From positions 1-64,000 of the forward strand of contig NW_023501069.1 of NCBI RefSeq assembly GCF_014066305.1: a stretch of 64,000 nt of DNA, written 5' to 3'. This DNA comes from Letharia columbiana (lineage: Eukaryota > Ascomycota > Lecanoromycetes > Lecanorales > Parmeliaceae). Numbering within the stretch: the first letter of the stretch is position 1; every line of letters starts with the position of its first letter. Below the pieces are notes generated by a model. That model was not told where the DNA came from, ran no database searches, and was given only the letters and a program-made list of their open reading frames with translations. Made by a program: the position numbers and the translations under genes. Of the stretch, positions 1 through 11,877 are shown piece by piece.

Positions 1-408
1 AAGTAATATCTAAGAACTAGTATATAACTAAATTATTAAAACTATATAATAAATAATATTTTTATAAAAATTAAATAATAACTTAATAGAGGATATTTTA
101 TCGTTTTTTATTAATACTTTTTAGATTAAGACTAAGTGCTATAAAAATAATTATCTTATTAATAATTTTTATCTTAAATATTAAATAGAGGATTAATCGA
201 CTTAAAATAATAGAAAACTCTTTTTATATCGCTTTTAATATTATATACTCGATTTATATATAAAATAAAGATTAAATTAATACTATAAATAGAATATAGC
301 TATTATTATATCGATATTTAAATAAAATTAATTTCTAATTAAATCTTCTTATAAAATAATTATTAAAGAAGATCTTCTATATATAATATTCTAAACTTAT
401 TATAAATT
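1..408. other. RIP-degraded AT-rich tract, nothing identified
   Basis: Sequence of almost pure A/T with residual CpG. I see no open frame, terminal repeat or similarity to the other repeats in the window. It precedes an R1-family fragment and is presumably older transposon debris. Confidence 0.5.
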
Positions 409-967
409 ATAAGTAAAGGCCTATGAATTAAATTTATAGAGTTAAATTTTTCTAAGTTAAATCGAATTTTAGCTCTAGTTCTAAGTTAAATTAAACTCTA
501 ATCGCTTACTATATATTTTTAATCTACTTTTATTATTATAAAATTAATTTAATCTATATAATATATAGATATATATATATAAAGAGAGACGCGCTAAGAT
601 TTAATTAGAAAGATATATCGAGTATAAAGAATTAATTTATAATAATTATTTATAAAAAATAGAGAAAGACTATATTCTTATAGTAAGAAGTATTAAAATA
701 TTAAAAATAAATAGAGATAATATACTAATTAATAGTATGAATTCTATATTATCTTCTATTATAATAAAATCTTTTAAATAATAAAATAGCTATTAGAGTA
801 AGATATCGGACGATTTTAATTTATTTAAATATTATTTGTTGAAGGAATATAAAAAAAAAATAAAAAAAATATAAAAAAAAAAAAATATTATCTAATATTT
901 CTTTTATAGAGATTTAATTAACTATAATTATCGTAGTAGATTCTTCTCTTATAACGTTATTATAGTA
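409..967 (+). repeat. R1 family, 5' fragment (copy a)
   Basis: The first 560 bases of the R1 family. It starts ATAAGTAAAGGCCTATGAAT, against ACAAGTAAAGG in the better-preserved copies, and stays collinear with 38123-38640 down to a shared stretch ending GTTATTATAGTA. There it is cut by the M-family sequence at 968, and the R1 continuation is not found to the right. So either the rest was deleted or the M-family sequence inserted and later lost its right neighbour. It is heavily RIP-mutated and has no usable reading frame. Confidence 0.75.
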
Positions 968-1028
968 ACGAGTAAAGGCCTATAAATTAAATTTATAGTC
1001 ATTTTTTTAATTAGAGCCTAATGGGCTA

Positions 1029-1107
1029 ATCGTAGTTCGACTATTCGCTTCGCTTATAGTAGTTCTTAACTCAAAGACGTACTAGTCTTAAAGACGCGAA
1101 AATCTAT
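1029..1107 (+). repeat. Left terminal inverted repeat of the Fot1-like element
   Basis: Matches the reverse complement of 2848-2925 over roughly 70 bases, including a shared inner block CTCAAAGAC...ACTAGTCT...AAAGACGCG. The left copy has a small extra stretch near its middle and more C-to-T changes than the right copy. Confidence 0.8.
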
Positions 1108-1134
1108 TATTCCTTTTTAATTCTATATAGATCT

Positions 1135-2700
1135 CGTTCTATAACTTAAATTCTAATAAATATATCTTAATATATATGTACTAGCTTTTATAGATTATAA
1201 TTTAGCTTTCGAATATAAGCCTTAATAACCTTATTAGTCTTTTCTTACTAAATTTCCTCAGTCTAAGTAACTCGCTTTAGAGCCTTCTCCGCCTTTTCTA
1301 TAACTATTTCTTTTATTATAATTAGAGATTTACGTATTTAATCTACTAATATCTATCCTCTCTTCTAAATAATTATTCTAGAAAGTATCTTATATATTCG
1401 CTTAATTACGGCCTCTTTATAAATAGCCTTAATATCTCGCTTAATAATTTATCTTAAGTAGTTATTAGTAATAGATCCTTTTATAAATCGAGCTAATAGC
1501 TATTATATACTTTTTAGAATAATAAAAGTCTAAGTAGTAAGTAGTTCTTTAAATCATTAATCGTATTTAATAACGTCTTCGACTTTATAAGGGATTCTAG
1601 TAAATATAAGAGATATAAATTTATCTGAAGTTATAGCGCGGGGTACTAGATTTCTAATTTTTTTGAGTACTACTTTAGAGTTATAAAATACGAAATTAGT
1701 TTTTTAAAAGATCGAATATATAATACTGGGTATAAAGGTTTAGGTTCTTATTTAATTAAATACTATAAGAAAATCGAGCCTATTAAAGTCGCTATTTTTA
1801 AAATATATAGTCGAATCTATAGTCTCTATATAATAGTATTTAAATAATTAAAAGTATCTTATATCTAATAGCTATGTAATATATATAGAATATAAAGAAA
1901 GTATAAATAAGTTAATCTTCAATTATTAGATAAATGTATGAAATTTATAGATATAATAAAATCCGAAGTTATCTAGAATTAAGACCCTCTATTCTCTTAC
2001 TTAACGACGATAAGAAAATATATTAAAATACAGTAGCTAGTTATATATTAGTCGGTTATTTAAATATTTAATAGGTGAAATAACTAATATAGTATCCGAA
2101 GGTAAATCGTTTTTATTCTCATTTATATAGAATATAAATATCTTTTAGAATTACGAATAGAGGTATACTTTAGTCTCTAACGTTAATATATTCTATAAAT
2201 ATAATATAATTACGATTATCTGAATCTATGAATTATAAAGACTTACTTTTATTTAAAGTAATAATATAATAGACGATTCTATAGTTAATTCGAAAGCTAG
2301 TCTTATTTATATTTTAAATATCCTAATATTAAATATCCTTCTCTTTATAGCCTTATCGAAATTTCTTATAGATTACGCGTATACTCTTAATATTATATAT
2401 ATTCTTACGCTCGATATTAAGAGATTTTTACTTTTATTTATAATATTTAAAATATTATTTTATAAATTATATAGCTTAATCTTTATCGAGTAATTTAAGA
2501 AAATAATACGAATTTAAAATAATTTTAAGAATATATTTAATAGTACTTTAAATGTAATTTAGTCGAAGTAAATACTCGATATTATTTAGACGATTAATAT
2601 AGTTATATAACGACTATTTTTAAGCTATAGTAAGACGTATATAGATAGATATTCGATTACTCTTAGAAGTTTATCCCCGAAGCCGTCTTTACACCTATCG
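1135..2700 (-). pseudogene. DDE transposase relic of Fot1/pogo type
   Basis: Reading the minus strand and treating TAA/TAG as former Gln/Trp codons gives patches in the order expected for the DDE_1 (pogo/Fot1) family. Around 2291-2308 is IQNINKTSFRI, a RIP form of the NMDETGF motif. It is followed by IEYINVRDQSIPLFVILK and, near 2105-2140, YKQEQKRFTF. Around 1951-1985 is LILDNFG, from LILDGFGSH with Gly/Asp changes, followed by a Thr-Gln-Pro-Leu-Asp-Val-like stretch. A lysine/glutamate-rich C-terminal region lies at 1200-1500. The role would have been cut-and-paste transposition at TA sites. Several catalytic acidic residues are now Asn and many stops interrupt the frame, so it is dead. The start codon cannot be placed. 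Confidence 0.75.
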
Positions 2701-2847
2701 CGATTTAAGATTATAATGCTTTACGGCCGCTATAGCGCTATAAAAATAATTATTCTTATACTTATTAATAGTTTTCTAAACGAGTTTCTCTTACTTAGAA
2801 TAAGATATAGATATAATGTAATAGAATAATAATGAATTATAATATAG

Positions 2848-2925
2848 GATATCAAATCGCGAAAAAACGCGTCTTTGAGACTAGTGTGTCTTTGAGTGCG
2901 GCTTTGCGGATAGTCGGACTACGAT
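2848..2925 (-). repeat. Right terminal inverted repeat of the Fot1-like element
   Basis: Partner of 1029-1107. This copy keeps unusual amounts of TpG and CpA (for example GTGTGTCTTTGAGTGCGGC), so it is much less RIP-mutated than the left copy. Confidence 0.8.
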
Positions 2926-3159
2926 TATCGAGTAAATAGGTGAGCGATCTTTAGTAAGCGAACTTTAATGAGCGATATTTGAATTCCTTGCGCTTTAATG
3001 ATTATAAGACAAATTTTTAAAATTCTTAAAATTTCGAAAAGCCCAAATAGCGTTTCAAAATTAAAAAAAAAATTCAAAATTTTAATAGAAAATAAGAAAG
3101 TTATTACTATTATAAATAACGTACACCTATAATTTAATATATTAAAAGATATACTTAAT

Positions 3160-4080
3160 AGTTATATAATAGATTTCGATAGAATTTAAAAAAATATTAT
3201 AAAATTATTAATATAGTAAATATAATATTTAATCTTATATCTAATATAATATATATAAGAAATTTAATAGCTAATTAATAAGTTTTTAATAATTTAGCGA
3301 ATATTATATAATTATTCTTAGCGAAAAGTAATTATATATTAATCTTTATAAAAGTAAATTATAATTTAAATTTTTATATTTTATAATATCTAAGAAATTA
3401 TTTAATATAAATTAATTAATTTAAATATAATATTTAATTAATATAATTATAAATTATAATTATATTTAAATAATAGCTATAAAAGTTTAAATTACTTATT
3501 TTAAATTTAATATTAAGTATATTTTTAATTTATTAAATATTAAATTAAGAAGAATTAATAATAAAAATATTATTTATATAAAAAGCGATAATAATATTAA
3601 TATCGAAATTAATAAATATATTATAATTAATATTAATAGAAATAAGATCGATTTCTTATATATAGTTAATAAAGATATTATATTATATACGCGGAAACTA
3701 CTTTAAACTATAAAGTATCTTATTAAACTTATAAATTTATTAAGAATACTTCTTTAAAATAAAATTAGTAGATTATTTTATATAGATTTTCTCTTCGACG
3801 TTCTTATAAAGAAAAGCGATTTTAATATCTATTTATTTTAATTTTTAATTTTTAATAGTAATTAAGATAAAGATAATCTTATAAAATATAAGCTTAATTA
3901 TTAAGATAAAGATTTTATTATAATTTAAATCTTTATATTATTTAAAATTATATATTATTTAACGAATTTTATAGCGAGTAATTTTATTATTAAATTTATA
4001 TTTTAAAGTGTAGATCTATTTATTATAAAGTATAATATATTTATAAAATAGATTAATAAGAGTCTAGATATTATTCTCTT
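3160..4080 (-). pseudogene. Reverse transcriptase relic of copia element A1
   Basis: The minus strand gives the copia RT order. A former KARWVVRGF-like entry, KQIDIKIAFLYKNVEEKIYI (from QMDVKTAFLYG), LYSLKQFPRI (from LYGLKQSPRVW) and the active-site box YINNIF at about 3560-3584 (from YVDDIF; both Asp are now Asn) are visible. Further on is a Leu-Asp-Ile-Arg-Leu-Asn block matching LGTRPDI. The family reaction is RNA-templated DNA synthesis of the element. The loss of both catalytic Asp and the many stops make it non-functional. The RT C-terminus and RNase H are lost with the truncation. Confidence 0.85.
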
Positions 4081-5999
4081 TTAGCGATTTAAATTTTTCG
4101 ATTATATCGCCTTTTTATTACTTATAAAAAAAATTGTTTATTATAATTTTTTTATAGATCTTTAACTTATATAGCTTTATATTTATAATTTAAATAATTA
4201 TAATATAGAGTATAAGAGAATTTAAAAAGAGATTTTATAAAATTAAATAAGAATAATTAGAATATAAGAGTATATTATTTTATATTATTAAGATAGATTA
4301 AGATATAATAATAGAAGTATTTATATCGAAGTTAAAAGAAATTATTATAAATTTTAAAGACCTTAAAATAAATCTAGATAATTAAATAAGTTTATTTATA
4401 TTTATTATATTTATAGAAAGAAAATTTCTAGCTAAGAAAGATATTATAAATTTAAATATATTCTTTTTTATAGCTAAATTATTTAATAATTAAAAAAATA
4501 TTAAATTAAATAAGAGTTTATTCTTTTCTCTATCTTATATAACTTTTAATAAATATATAATATTATTATTTAATAGTAGTATTTGATAGATATAATCGTT
4601 ATTATAATTTATAAAAATATCTTCTTAGATATAATATTATTCTTTTTTTTATTTAATAATTAATTTTCTTATTATAGCGAAGTCTTTAATTTTAATATAT
4701 TTAATATATACTAAACGAGGTTTATATCTAGTATAAGTCTTATATAGAATAAATTTATAATTTATAATAAGACTATAATTACGAAGATAATTTATTACTA
4801 TTATAAATTTTAGCTAAAACTTTTAATTAATATTAATATCCTCTATAATAATATTAATAATATTAAAAAAAATTAATTAAATTATTTAATAATTCTATTT
4901 TATTTAAGGTTCTCTAATTAAATTAGTTTTTAAGTAATATTATAATTAATATAATAGATATCGAAATTATAATTCTTATACTCGCCTTTATAATTACTTT
5001 ATAGATATCTAATAATAAAATTACTATATTTATTATAAAGTTAAAAACGCTTAAAGGCCGTAAAGATATTACTCTTTTATTCGATAATTTTAATCTTAAA
5101 GCGTTTATTATAGTTATTTAGAAAGATAATAAAGTATTTATCTCTATTAAAGTCGCGTAGAGTAATAAAACTATAAATATCGCTATAAATTAAATTATTT
5201 AATTTTTCCTTAAGACGAATATAGAATTTATATAATATATTCTTTATTTTTTTAATAGTATATAAAGCGTAAGACTTTATTTCTATAATTTTTTTAATAA
5301 GATCTATACTCTTAAATAATCTAACGAGCTTTTAAATATTTTAATACTCTAAATAATCTATATAAGTATATTAAAGATTAAGAATTTCTTTATTAATTTT
5401 ATAAAATATCTTATTAAAGTTAAAATTAAAATTAGAGTTAGAGATATTAAATTTAATAAAAATAAAAATATCTTTATTTATCGAATTAGCCTTTTTTTAT
5501 ATTTCGAAATAATCTAAAATATAGCGAATTTTATATTATATTATTTAGATATTAATATAAATATTAATTTAGCTTTAAATAATATTAATATAGATTTTAA
5601 TTTCTATATATAAAAGATATATAGATTATTTTCTTATAATTAAGCGATAATATTATAATAACTAATTTTAATATTATTTAAAACGAATTTTATAAATAGA
5701 CTATTATATATTAATTATTTTTAAGAAATTAAATTTAAAGATAATTTAAAAAGATAAAATATTAATAAAAATTAATTTCTTCTTTTTATTATTAATAATA
5801 ATATTAAAATATACTTTATTAATATTAATAAAGATAAGAGAGTTTTTAATACTCTTAATTAAATAAATATTATTAATTACGAGATTAAGAAAATAATATT
5901 TAATAAAGATATTTTAATAAGAAGTAGAGTATTATAAGTAAATATAATTTAAAATTTATTATATAGATAAGTTATCGAATTTAGCGATATATATATATA
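4081..5999 (-). pseudogene. Presumed protease/integrase region of copia element A1
   Basis: This lies between the recognised Gag knuckle and the recognised reverse transcriptase, where a Ty1/copia element carries protease and integrase. I could not read convincing catalytic motifs here, so the call rests on position and on collinearity with A2 (20050-22000). The minus strand has long Ile/Lys/Asn-rich stretches broken by stops. Confidence 0.4.
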
Positions 6000-7000
6000 T
6001 TTTTCTTTTAATATTAATAAAATTATAATAACGCTTTTTATTAGATTTATAATTTCTATTTTTATTCTTTTTATTATTAAATTTAAAGTTATTATTTTAA
6101 ATATTATCTCTATTATTATCGCTATTAATATTTTTATTTTAACTCTTTTTATTAAATTAATTATACTTCGTTTTAATATAATAATATTTCTTATAATAAA
6201 TATAATATTTAACTTATTTTTAAATTATATAATTATTAAAATTAGATATAATTTTTTTCTATAATTTAATAATAATAATAGAACTTAAATTATTTAAGAT
6301 AAAATAATAAAAATATTAAATAGTAAAGATATAGTTAAATTTAATACGCTTAGAAGATAGATTAATAACTATCTAAATAAATTAAGTAATAATATATTTT
6401 AATAAAAAGATAAGCTCTATATTTACTTTATTTATCGATTTATAATTTTAAATATAATAAGTAAAATAGATATTATAAATCTTATTTAATTTAATATAAA
6501 AGAGAAAAATAAAAAAGTTAATTTCTAATTTTAATTTAAATAATATATTAATAATATTAATATAAATACTCTTAAGGCGAGCTATAAAATTTAATATATC
6601 TTTATATTAATTAAAATCTAATTTAAGTAATTAATAATAAAGATTATTAAGAATATTAAAATCTTTAAATTTATTATTAATAATAATAGTCTCTTATAGA
6701 AGATAGATATTAATTTAACTTTTTAAATTTAATAATAGATTATTATCGAGATAATTTTAAATAGTATTAATAATTAGTTTATATCTTAGCTTTTATTTAA
6801 CGATTTTATCTTTAATAATATTAATAAGTCTTATAATTTTAGCATTAAATATATTTTTAATTAAAATAAAAATAATAAAATAGTTTTTTTATTTAATTCT
6901 AATAAATTTAATAAGATATTACGCTATAAGATATTAATATATATCTTATTATTATATTTAAAGATTTTTAGATTTTTTAAACTTAGCGATATAAAGAGAT
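6000..7000 (-). pseudogene. Gag relic of copia element A1 with zinc knuckle
   Basis: On the minus strand a Gag-like helical region is followed by a decayed CCHC zinc knuckle at about 6166-6222. It reads VKYYIYYKKYYYIKTKYN, where four Tyr stand exactly at the spacing C-x2-C-x4-H-x4-C, as expected when TGT/TGC and CAT/CAC codons turn into TAT/TAC. A basic, asparagine-rich tail follows. The product would have been the nucleocapsid protein that packages element RNA. Many in-frame stops remain. The same region in A2 is split by TRIM1. Confidence 0.7.
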
Positions 7001-8218
7001 AATTTATTAAACTTTATATCTAAATTAATTTCTTCTAATATAATTTTAATTTTAATATATTATTTAAAGTATAAAGAGATTAAGAGTTTATAAAGAAATT
7101 AAATTTAATAGACTATATAATAGTATTAAAGAGATTCTTATTATTAATTAATTTAAGAGATAATTTATAAATTAAATTTTTAGAAATTATAAAGTTATTA
7201 AAGAGATAAATAGATATATAATTACATCTTTAATTTTTTAAATACTTTTTAAATTAATATTAAGCTTTATTTAATATCTAATTATATTAAAAAAAGTTAT
7301 ATTTAAAGATATATCTATTTACGCGTACTTTATTATATAATATATAAAATTATTTTTAAGAAATATTTAAAGATATAATAGATATATATAATCTATAATA
7401 GTTTTTAAATTTATTTTAAATTATAAAAAATGTTAATAGATAACTATATTTAGAGCGTTTAATATTATCTTAATTAGAAAAAGATATTAATATATAATTA
7501 TATTTAAGATATATAATATTATCTTAATTAATATAATTAAATAAAGGATTTTTTTAAGATATAATTAAATTTAAAGATAATTAAGTAAATATAGAGTTTA
7601 TATTAAATAAAAAATTTAAAAACTCTTTATATTCTTTATTTTACGCGGTAATTATATTCTTTATTAATTAAATATTTAATTATTAATTTAATAACTTGTT
7701 AATTAAGTAATTAATAATATTAATATAATAATATTTTATTATAATCTATCTAGCTAATATAATTATATTTTAATTAAAAAATAAAAATACTTCTTTATAT
7801 ACTATTTCTTTTATAATTATATTATTTTTATTTATAGATTTAGCGTTTTATAAATAAAATTAATATTATTTAAAGCGCTTAGCTAATTAGTTAATTTAGT
7901 AAAATTTTTAATTAATTTAATACTTAAACTCTTTATTTTAATTTTTAATTTTTTAATATAACGATTAAAAATAGTAATAGCGAGATTTTTATAAAGATTA
8001 TAATTATTATATAATAAATATAATTTATAATTTAAAGGTCTATAAAGCTTAAAGAGTACTATTAAATTACTTTAAAGTAAATTAATTAAGTATTTAATAT
8101 TATAATAATATTATTAAGCGATATAATATTATAATAAAGCTTTTTTCTATTTTTTAAATATTTAATTAATAAGCTAGCTAGCTTATAAGTAATATATTAA
8201 ATAAATATCTTATAATTT

Positions 8219-8230
8219 AAATTTATAATC
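8219..8230 (-). promoter_or_regulatory. Primer binding site of A1 (half initiator-tRNA-Met type)
   Basis: Directly after the LTR the minus strand reads GATTATAAATTT. It differs only by transitions from GGTTATGAGCCC, the complement of the initiator tRNA-Met anticodon arm, and is identical in A2. Copia and Ty5 are known to prime from a half-tRNA at this arm. Confidence 0.55.
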
Positions 8231-8369
8231 TATTAAAAGTAGTAGATAAAATATTTAATTAATTAGATCTAACTATAGAGAGTATTATAAATATATATAT
8301 CATTAAGCCTTAATAAATCTTTCTTATCTCGATAAATCTTTTAACTTAGTTAGGTGATATATTTCGATA
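8231..8369 (-). repeat. 5' LTR of A1
   Basis: 139 bp. On the minus strand it runs from TATCGAAATATATCACC to a CTACTTTTAATA end, the RIP form of TGT...ACA. It is the same sequence as 9905-10043 and 25194-25336. Confidence 0.85.
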
Positions 8370-9904
8370 GAGATTATATAATATAAAATTTAATAAATAA
8401 TTTATAATTTTAAATAGCGCGAAAGCGTAGACTTTAATAAGATTTTCGCTTTTATAATTAAGTCTATAAATTATAAAGCGATCTTTACTTTAATAATAAT
8501 CTTTAATTAAAAATTAAAGTAAATAAATATTAAAATTACTTTTCTCTATAATAATATAAAGAAAATTATTTATATAATATAATTTATAAGCTTTAAAATT
8601 AATAATAAATATAAGATATATAAGTTAAAGAAGACGTTATACGATTTAAAGTAATCTCTAAAAGTCTAATATAATATTCTCTTTATATATTTAAAAAAAT
8701 TAAACTTTAAACTTATTATAATTAATTTCTTAATCTTTATTAATAATATTATAATTATTATAATCTATATAAATAATATTCTTTTAATTAATCTCGATAA
8801 AATAGAAATTTAGAATATTAAAAATAAGCTTAATAATTATTTCGAAATAACTAATTTAAGATTATATATCTATTATTTAAATATAATTATTATTAGAGAT
8901 TATATTAATTATATTATTTAACTTAATTAAATAAAGTATATTAAAAAGTTTCTTACTAAGTATAATATATAGAAATTTAAAAATATATCTACTTTTATAA
9001 ATATCGAAAGATATTAAATATTTAAAAAGAACTTTTAAATCTTTAAAGCTTTTTATATTGAGTATTAATTAATAATAAAGTTATTAATATATATAATACT
9101 CGATATAAGATTAGATATTATATTCGCGATCTTAATAATATCTCGATATAGCTTAAACTTTAACGAAGTTTATTAAAAAGCGATTAAGCGAATCTTTTAT
9201 TATCTTAAATAAATTATTAATTATTAATTTATTTTTAAAGAAAATCTAAAATTTTTAAGTAATTATATTAATATCGATTAAGCTAATAATTAAAATACTT
9301 ATTACTCTATATTTAAGTATATATTTAATATTAATAATAAAATTATTAATTAATTATTAAAGTAATAATTTATTATAATACTCTCGATTTATAAGATTAA
9401 ATATATCGATTAAATATAAATTATTAAAAAAGTAATTTAATTACGCGGTCTATTAAATTAGCTTAATTTTAGTAATAAATAAATATAAATAATAATTATC
9501 TTTTATAATAATTAAGGCGCTATAATACTAGCTAAGAATTTCTAATTTTATATTTATATTAAATATATTAATATTTAATATTATTATATATAAGAATAAG
9601 TTATTATTAAGAATATCGCTTTAGATTATATTTCTATTAATTAATAGATAGCTAATAATCTTATTAAAGCTCTTAATAAGAATAAATTTAAAAGATTTTA
9701 TCGATTTATTAAATTAAAATATCGCCTATAATTATAATTTAATAATCTTATTATAAAAAAGTTATTTACTTTAAAAAAGCTATTTTATTAATTCTTATAT
9801 TATAGATAATTAATTTAAGTTATTCGCGAAGCCGCTATATTAAGCTTAATACTTTATAAACTTATTATTTCACATCGAAATAGCTATTTCTTTAGCGCTA
9901 TTAC
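8370..9904 (+). pseudogene. Reverse transcriptase/RNase H relic of copia element C (first piece)
   Basis: The plus-strand frame reads like copia RT and is close in sequence to element B (17400-18800). It shows a former KARL-RGF entry at the left edge, the box YINNILLINLDK at 8766-8800 (from YVDDILL-G-DK), a Leu-Tyr-Tyr-Leu-Asn-Ile block (from YYLGMTI), and IILDIRLDIIFAI near 9090-9150 (from MLGTRPDIAFA). RNase H-like sequence follows to 9904, where A2 inserted. The frame resumes at 25342. It is dead: catalytic Asp are mutated and stops occur throughout. Together with 25342-26109 this is the 3' part of a B-family element. Its 5' part, expected left of A1, is not in the window. Confidence 0.8.
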
Positions 9905-10043
9905 TATTGAAAGTAGTAGATAAAATACTTAATTAATTTAATCTAACTGTAGAGAGTATTATGAATATATATATTACTAAGCTTTAATAAATCTTTTTTA
10001 TCTTAATAAACCTTTTAATTTAGTTAGATAATATATTTTAATA
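9905..10043 (-). repeat. 3' LTR of A2
   Basis: 139 bp. On the plus strand it starts TATTGAAAGTAGTAGATAAA and ends TATATTTTAATA. It is preceded by ATTAC, the left half of the target duplication. It retains ATTGAAAG and CTGTAGAG, so this copy is slightly less mutated than the LTR at 8231. Confidence 0.9.
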
Positions 10044-11714
10044 CTTTTATATATTTAAAATATAGCTTAAATTAAATAAGTAGAAAAACGAAAAAATACT
10101 TTTACTCTTTTACCCCCTTTATTCGAGTAAATAGCTATATTTAAACGTCGGGTAATAAAGGTGAAAAGAATATATATATAGGAAAATTCTATTTACCCTA
10201 TATAAAAAATCCTCCTTTTTTTTTATTAAAAAGCGGTTTTTTAAAAATTTTATTTTTAGTTTACTTAGTGTATATTAAAAATTAATTAATTAGAGATTAA
10301 AAGTTTATAATATTTATAATAGAATAGATAAAGTAAAAAGTTGAAATTTAAAAATAACTATATTATATTCTAGGTATCTAGTTTTTAGCGATAGTGGCTA
10401 ATAATAATATATATCTTATATATAATACGTTAATAAAATAAGATATAGATAAGAATATTTTAAAAGAGCTTTAAAGATTTAATAATAATAGTATTAAAGA
10501 AATAGCTATTTCGATATAAAATAATAAATTTATAGAGTATTAAACTTAATATAGCGGCTCGATAGACGATTTAAATAGATTATTTAAGATATAAGAATTA
10601 ATTAGAAATAAGCTCTTATATAAATAATAAAATCGAAAGACTTAATTTACTCGAAATTTATTTATCTCTTAAGATATTAAAATCAACTCTTTTTAATAAT
10701 AATTTATCTATTCTTTAAGATATTAAAGTTAACTTTTTCTTAATAATAAGTATATCGCTAGAATATAAATTTATCTACCTCTTAAAATACTAGAGTTAAC
10801 TCTTTCTTAATAATAATTTATTTATCTCTTAAGATATTAAAGTTAACTCTTTCTTAATAATAAGTATATTACTAGAATATAAGAAATAGTTATTTTATAG
10901 ATAAGATTTTAAATTAATAAATTCTTAAAAAAGCTTAAATTTATCTTTATATAAGGCCTTAATAAGTTTATTAACTATCTATTTATTAGTAAAAATATAT
11001 TTAAGATTTATATTATTATTAGTAATTTAATTATATATTTAATAATATTAAATATTAATATATTTAATATAATTATAATATTAAGAATTTTTTATTAAAG
11101 CGATTATATCTTAATTATTATTAAAAATAATAATTATTTAAAGCGATTTATTAAGATAGATTTAATTAAATAATCTTCGAAGCTAAATAACTTTTTTTGT
11201 AACTTATATTTAATTAATATATTTAATTTTATAAATAAATAATATAATAATAGCTTATCGATTAAAAGATTAGCTAATTACTCTACTCTCTAAATTATAA
11301 ATATAATTTAAAATTAATTTATAAATATTATAATTATTAGTTTAATCGAAATTAATATAATTAATTAGATTTTAAAGTAAATCTTTATAAATAAGATATT
11401 AATAAATAATTATTTTAAGATATTAAAAGATATACTTAATAATCGCGTAATAAACTTTTATTAAATTTAAAAAATATCGTAAGATTATCGATATAGTAAA
11501 TATAATATTTAATCTTATATTTAGTATAATATATATAAGAAATTTAATAATTAATTAATAAGTTTTTAATAACTAAATAAATATTATATAATTATTCTTA
11601 ATAGAAAGTAATTACGTATTAGTCTTTATAAGAGTAAATAATTATTTAAACTCTTATATTTTATAGTATTTAAGAAATTATTTAATATTAATTAATTAAT
11701 TTAAATATAATATT
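10044..11714 (-). pseudogene. RT C-terminus/RNase H and 3' region of A2
   Basis: The minus strand continues the family-A reverse transcriptase past the box at 19482. The block from 11714 down to 11423 matches A1 3440-3141. Nearer the 3' LTR, 10480-10570 is related in opposite orientation to 9820-9900 of element C (shared AGCCGCTATATTAAG and ATCGAAATAGCTATTTC), which marks it as the equivalent RNase H end of a related copia family. A GGGGGTAAAAGAG-like purine run on the minus strand lies near 10125, but it is too far from the LTR to be the priming tract. No intact frame. Confidence 0.65.
10655..10889 (-). repeat. Tandem repeat inside A2 (about 46/66-bp units, 4 copies)
   Basis: Four units share TTAAGATATTAAAGTTAACT followed by a TCTTAATAATA tail. 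Every second unit carries an extra GTATATCGCTAGAATATA segment, so the higher-order unit is about 114 bp in two copies. It lies in the RNase H/3' coding part of the element. The corresponding part of A1 is missing, so family-wide presence cannot be judged. Confidence 0.75.
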
Positions 11715-11865
11715 TGTTGGAATTCGGATTACGTGACTCTTGGCGTCTTGGCGATCACATGACACGATTACGTGATACGTCTTAGCGTATTTATATCTAA
11801 TCGCTCTTTTCTTTTATAGAACTCTCTAGTTAATATAACTAAGTGTTTTATCTTATATTTTAATA
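11715..11865 (+). repeat. 5' LTR of B
   Basis: 151 bp. Starts TGTTGGAATTCGGATTACG and ends TATTTTAATA (from TTTTAACA). Same length as the 3' LTR and differs mostly by RIP-type transitions. Confidence 0.95.
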
Positions 11866-11877
11866 GATTATAAGCTC
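11866..11877 (+). promoter_or_regulatory. Primer binding site of B
   Basis: GATTATAAGCTC immediately after the LTR. Related by transitions to GGTTATGAGCCC, the complement of the initiator tRNA-Met anticodon arm. Confidence 0.65.

Larger units (their letters stand above)
1029..2925 (-). mobile_element. Fot1/pogo-like DNA transposon (Tc1/mariner superfamily), RIP-inactivated
   Basis: An element of about 1.9 kb, the usual Fot1 size. The ends are inverted: the left end reads ATCGTAGTTCGACTATTCGC and the reverse complement of the right end reads ATCGTAGTCCGACTATCCGC. The dinucleotide TA flanks both sides (1027-1028 and 2926-2927), as expected of the TA target duplication of this superfamily. Inside is a decayed DDE transposase on the minus strand. 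It is inserted in an M-family repeat. All changes between the two ends that I checked are of the RIP type or small indels, so the element was probably mobile before RIP. Confidence 0.85.
968..3130 (+). repeat. M-family long-inverted-repeat element fragment (M1), interrupted by a Fot1-like transposon
   Basis: The left piece (968-1028) begins ACGAGTAAAGGCCTATAAAT and leads into a T-run followed by GATTAGGGCT-like sequence. The right piece (2928-3130) continues with TCGAGTAAATAGGTGAGCG, the GAATTCCTTGCGC block and a tail ending near ACGTACACCTAT. Joined together, the two pieces match the M-family fragments at 37384 and 29478-30736. The gap between them is exactly the transposon at 1029-2925 flanked by TA. 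No coding capacity is seen in the M sequence itself. Its right end abuts the truncated copia element A1. Confidence 0.65.
3131..8369 (-). mobile_element. Ty1/copia-type LTR retrotransposon, family A, copy A1 (3' end truncated)
   Basis: Collinear, with RIP differences, with copy A2: 3141-3440 matches 11423-11714, and 3434-8369 matches 19353-25336 apart from TRIM1. It reads right to left: 5' LTR 8231-8369, primer site 8219-8230, Gag, Pol, reverse transcriptase. The 3' portion corresponding to 9905-11420 of A2 is missing, and the left edge abuts M-family sequence at about 3131. The right edge sits inside element C (RT region). The five bases after the LTR are GAGAT, but no partner can be checked because the other end is lost. 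Confidence 0.85.

Noticed and set aside
405..3130. One large composite transposon from the R1 start to the A1 junction
   Set aside because: The R1 sequence breaks exactly at the M terminus (968) and does not resume on the right, and the Fot1-like element has its own TA duplication inside M. These are separate insertions.
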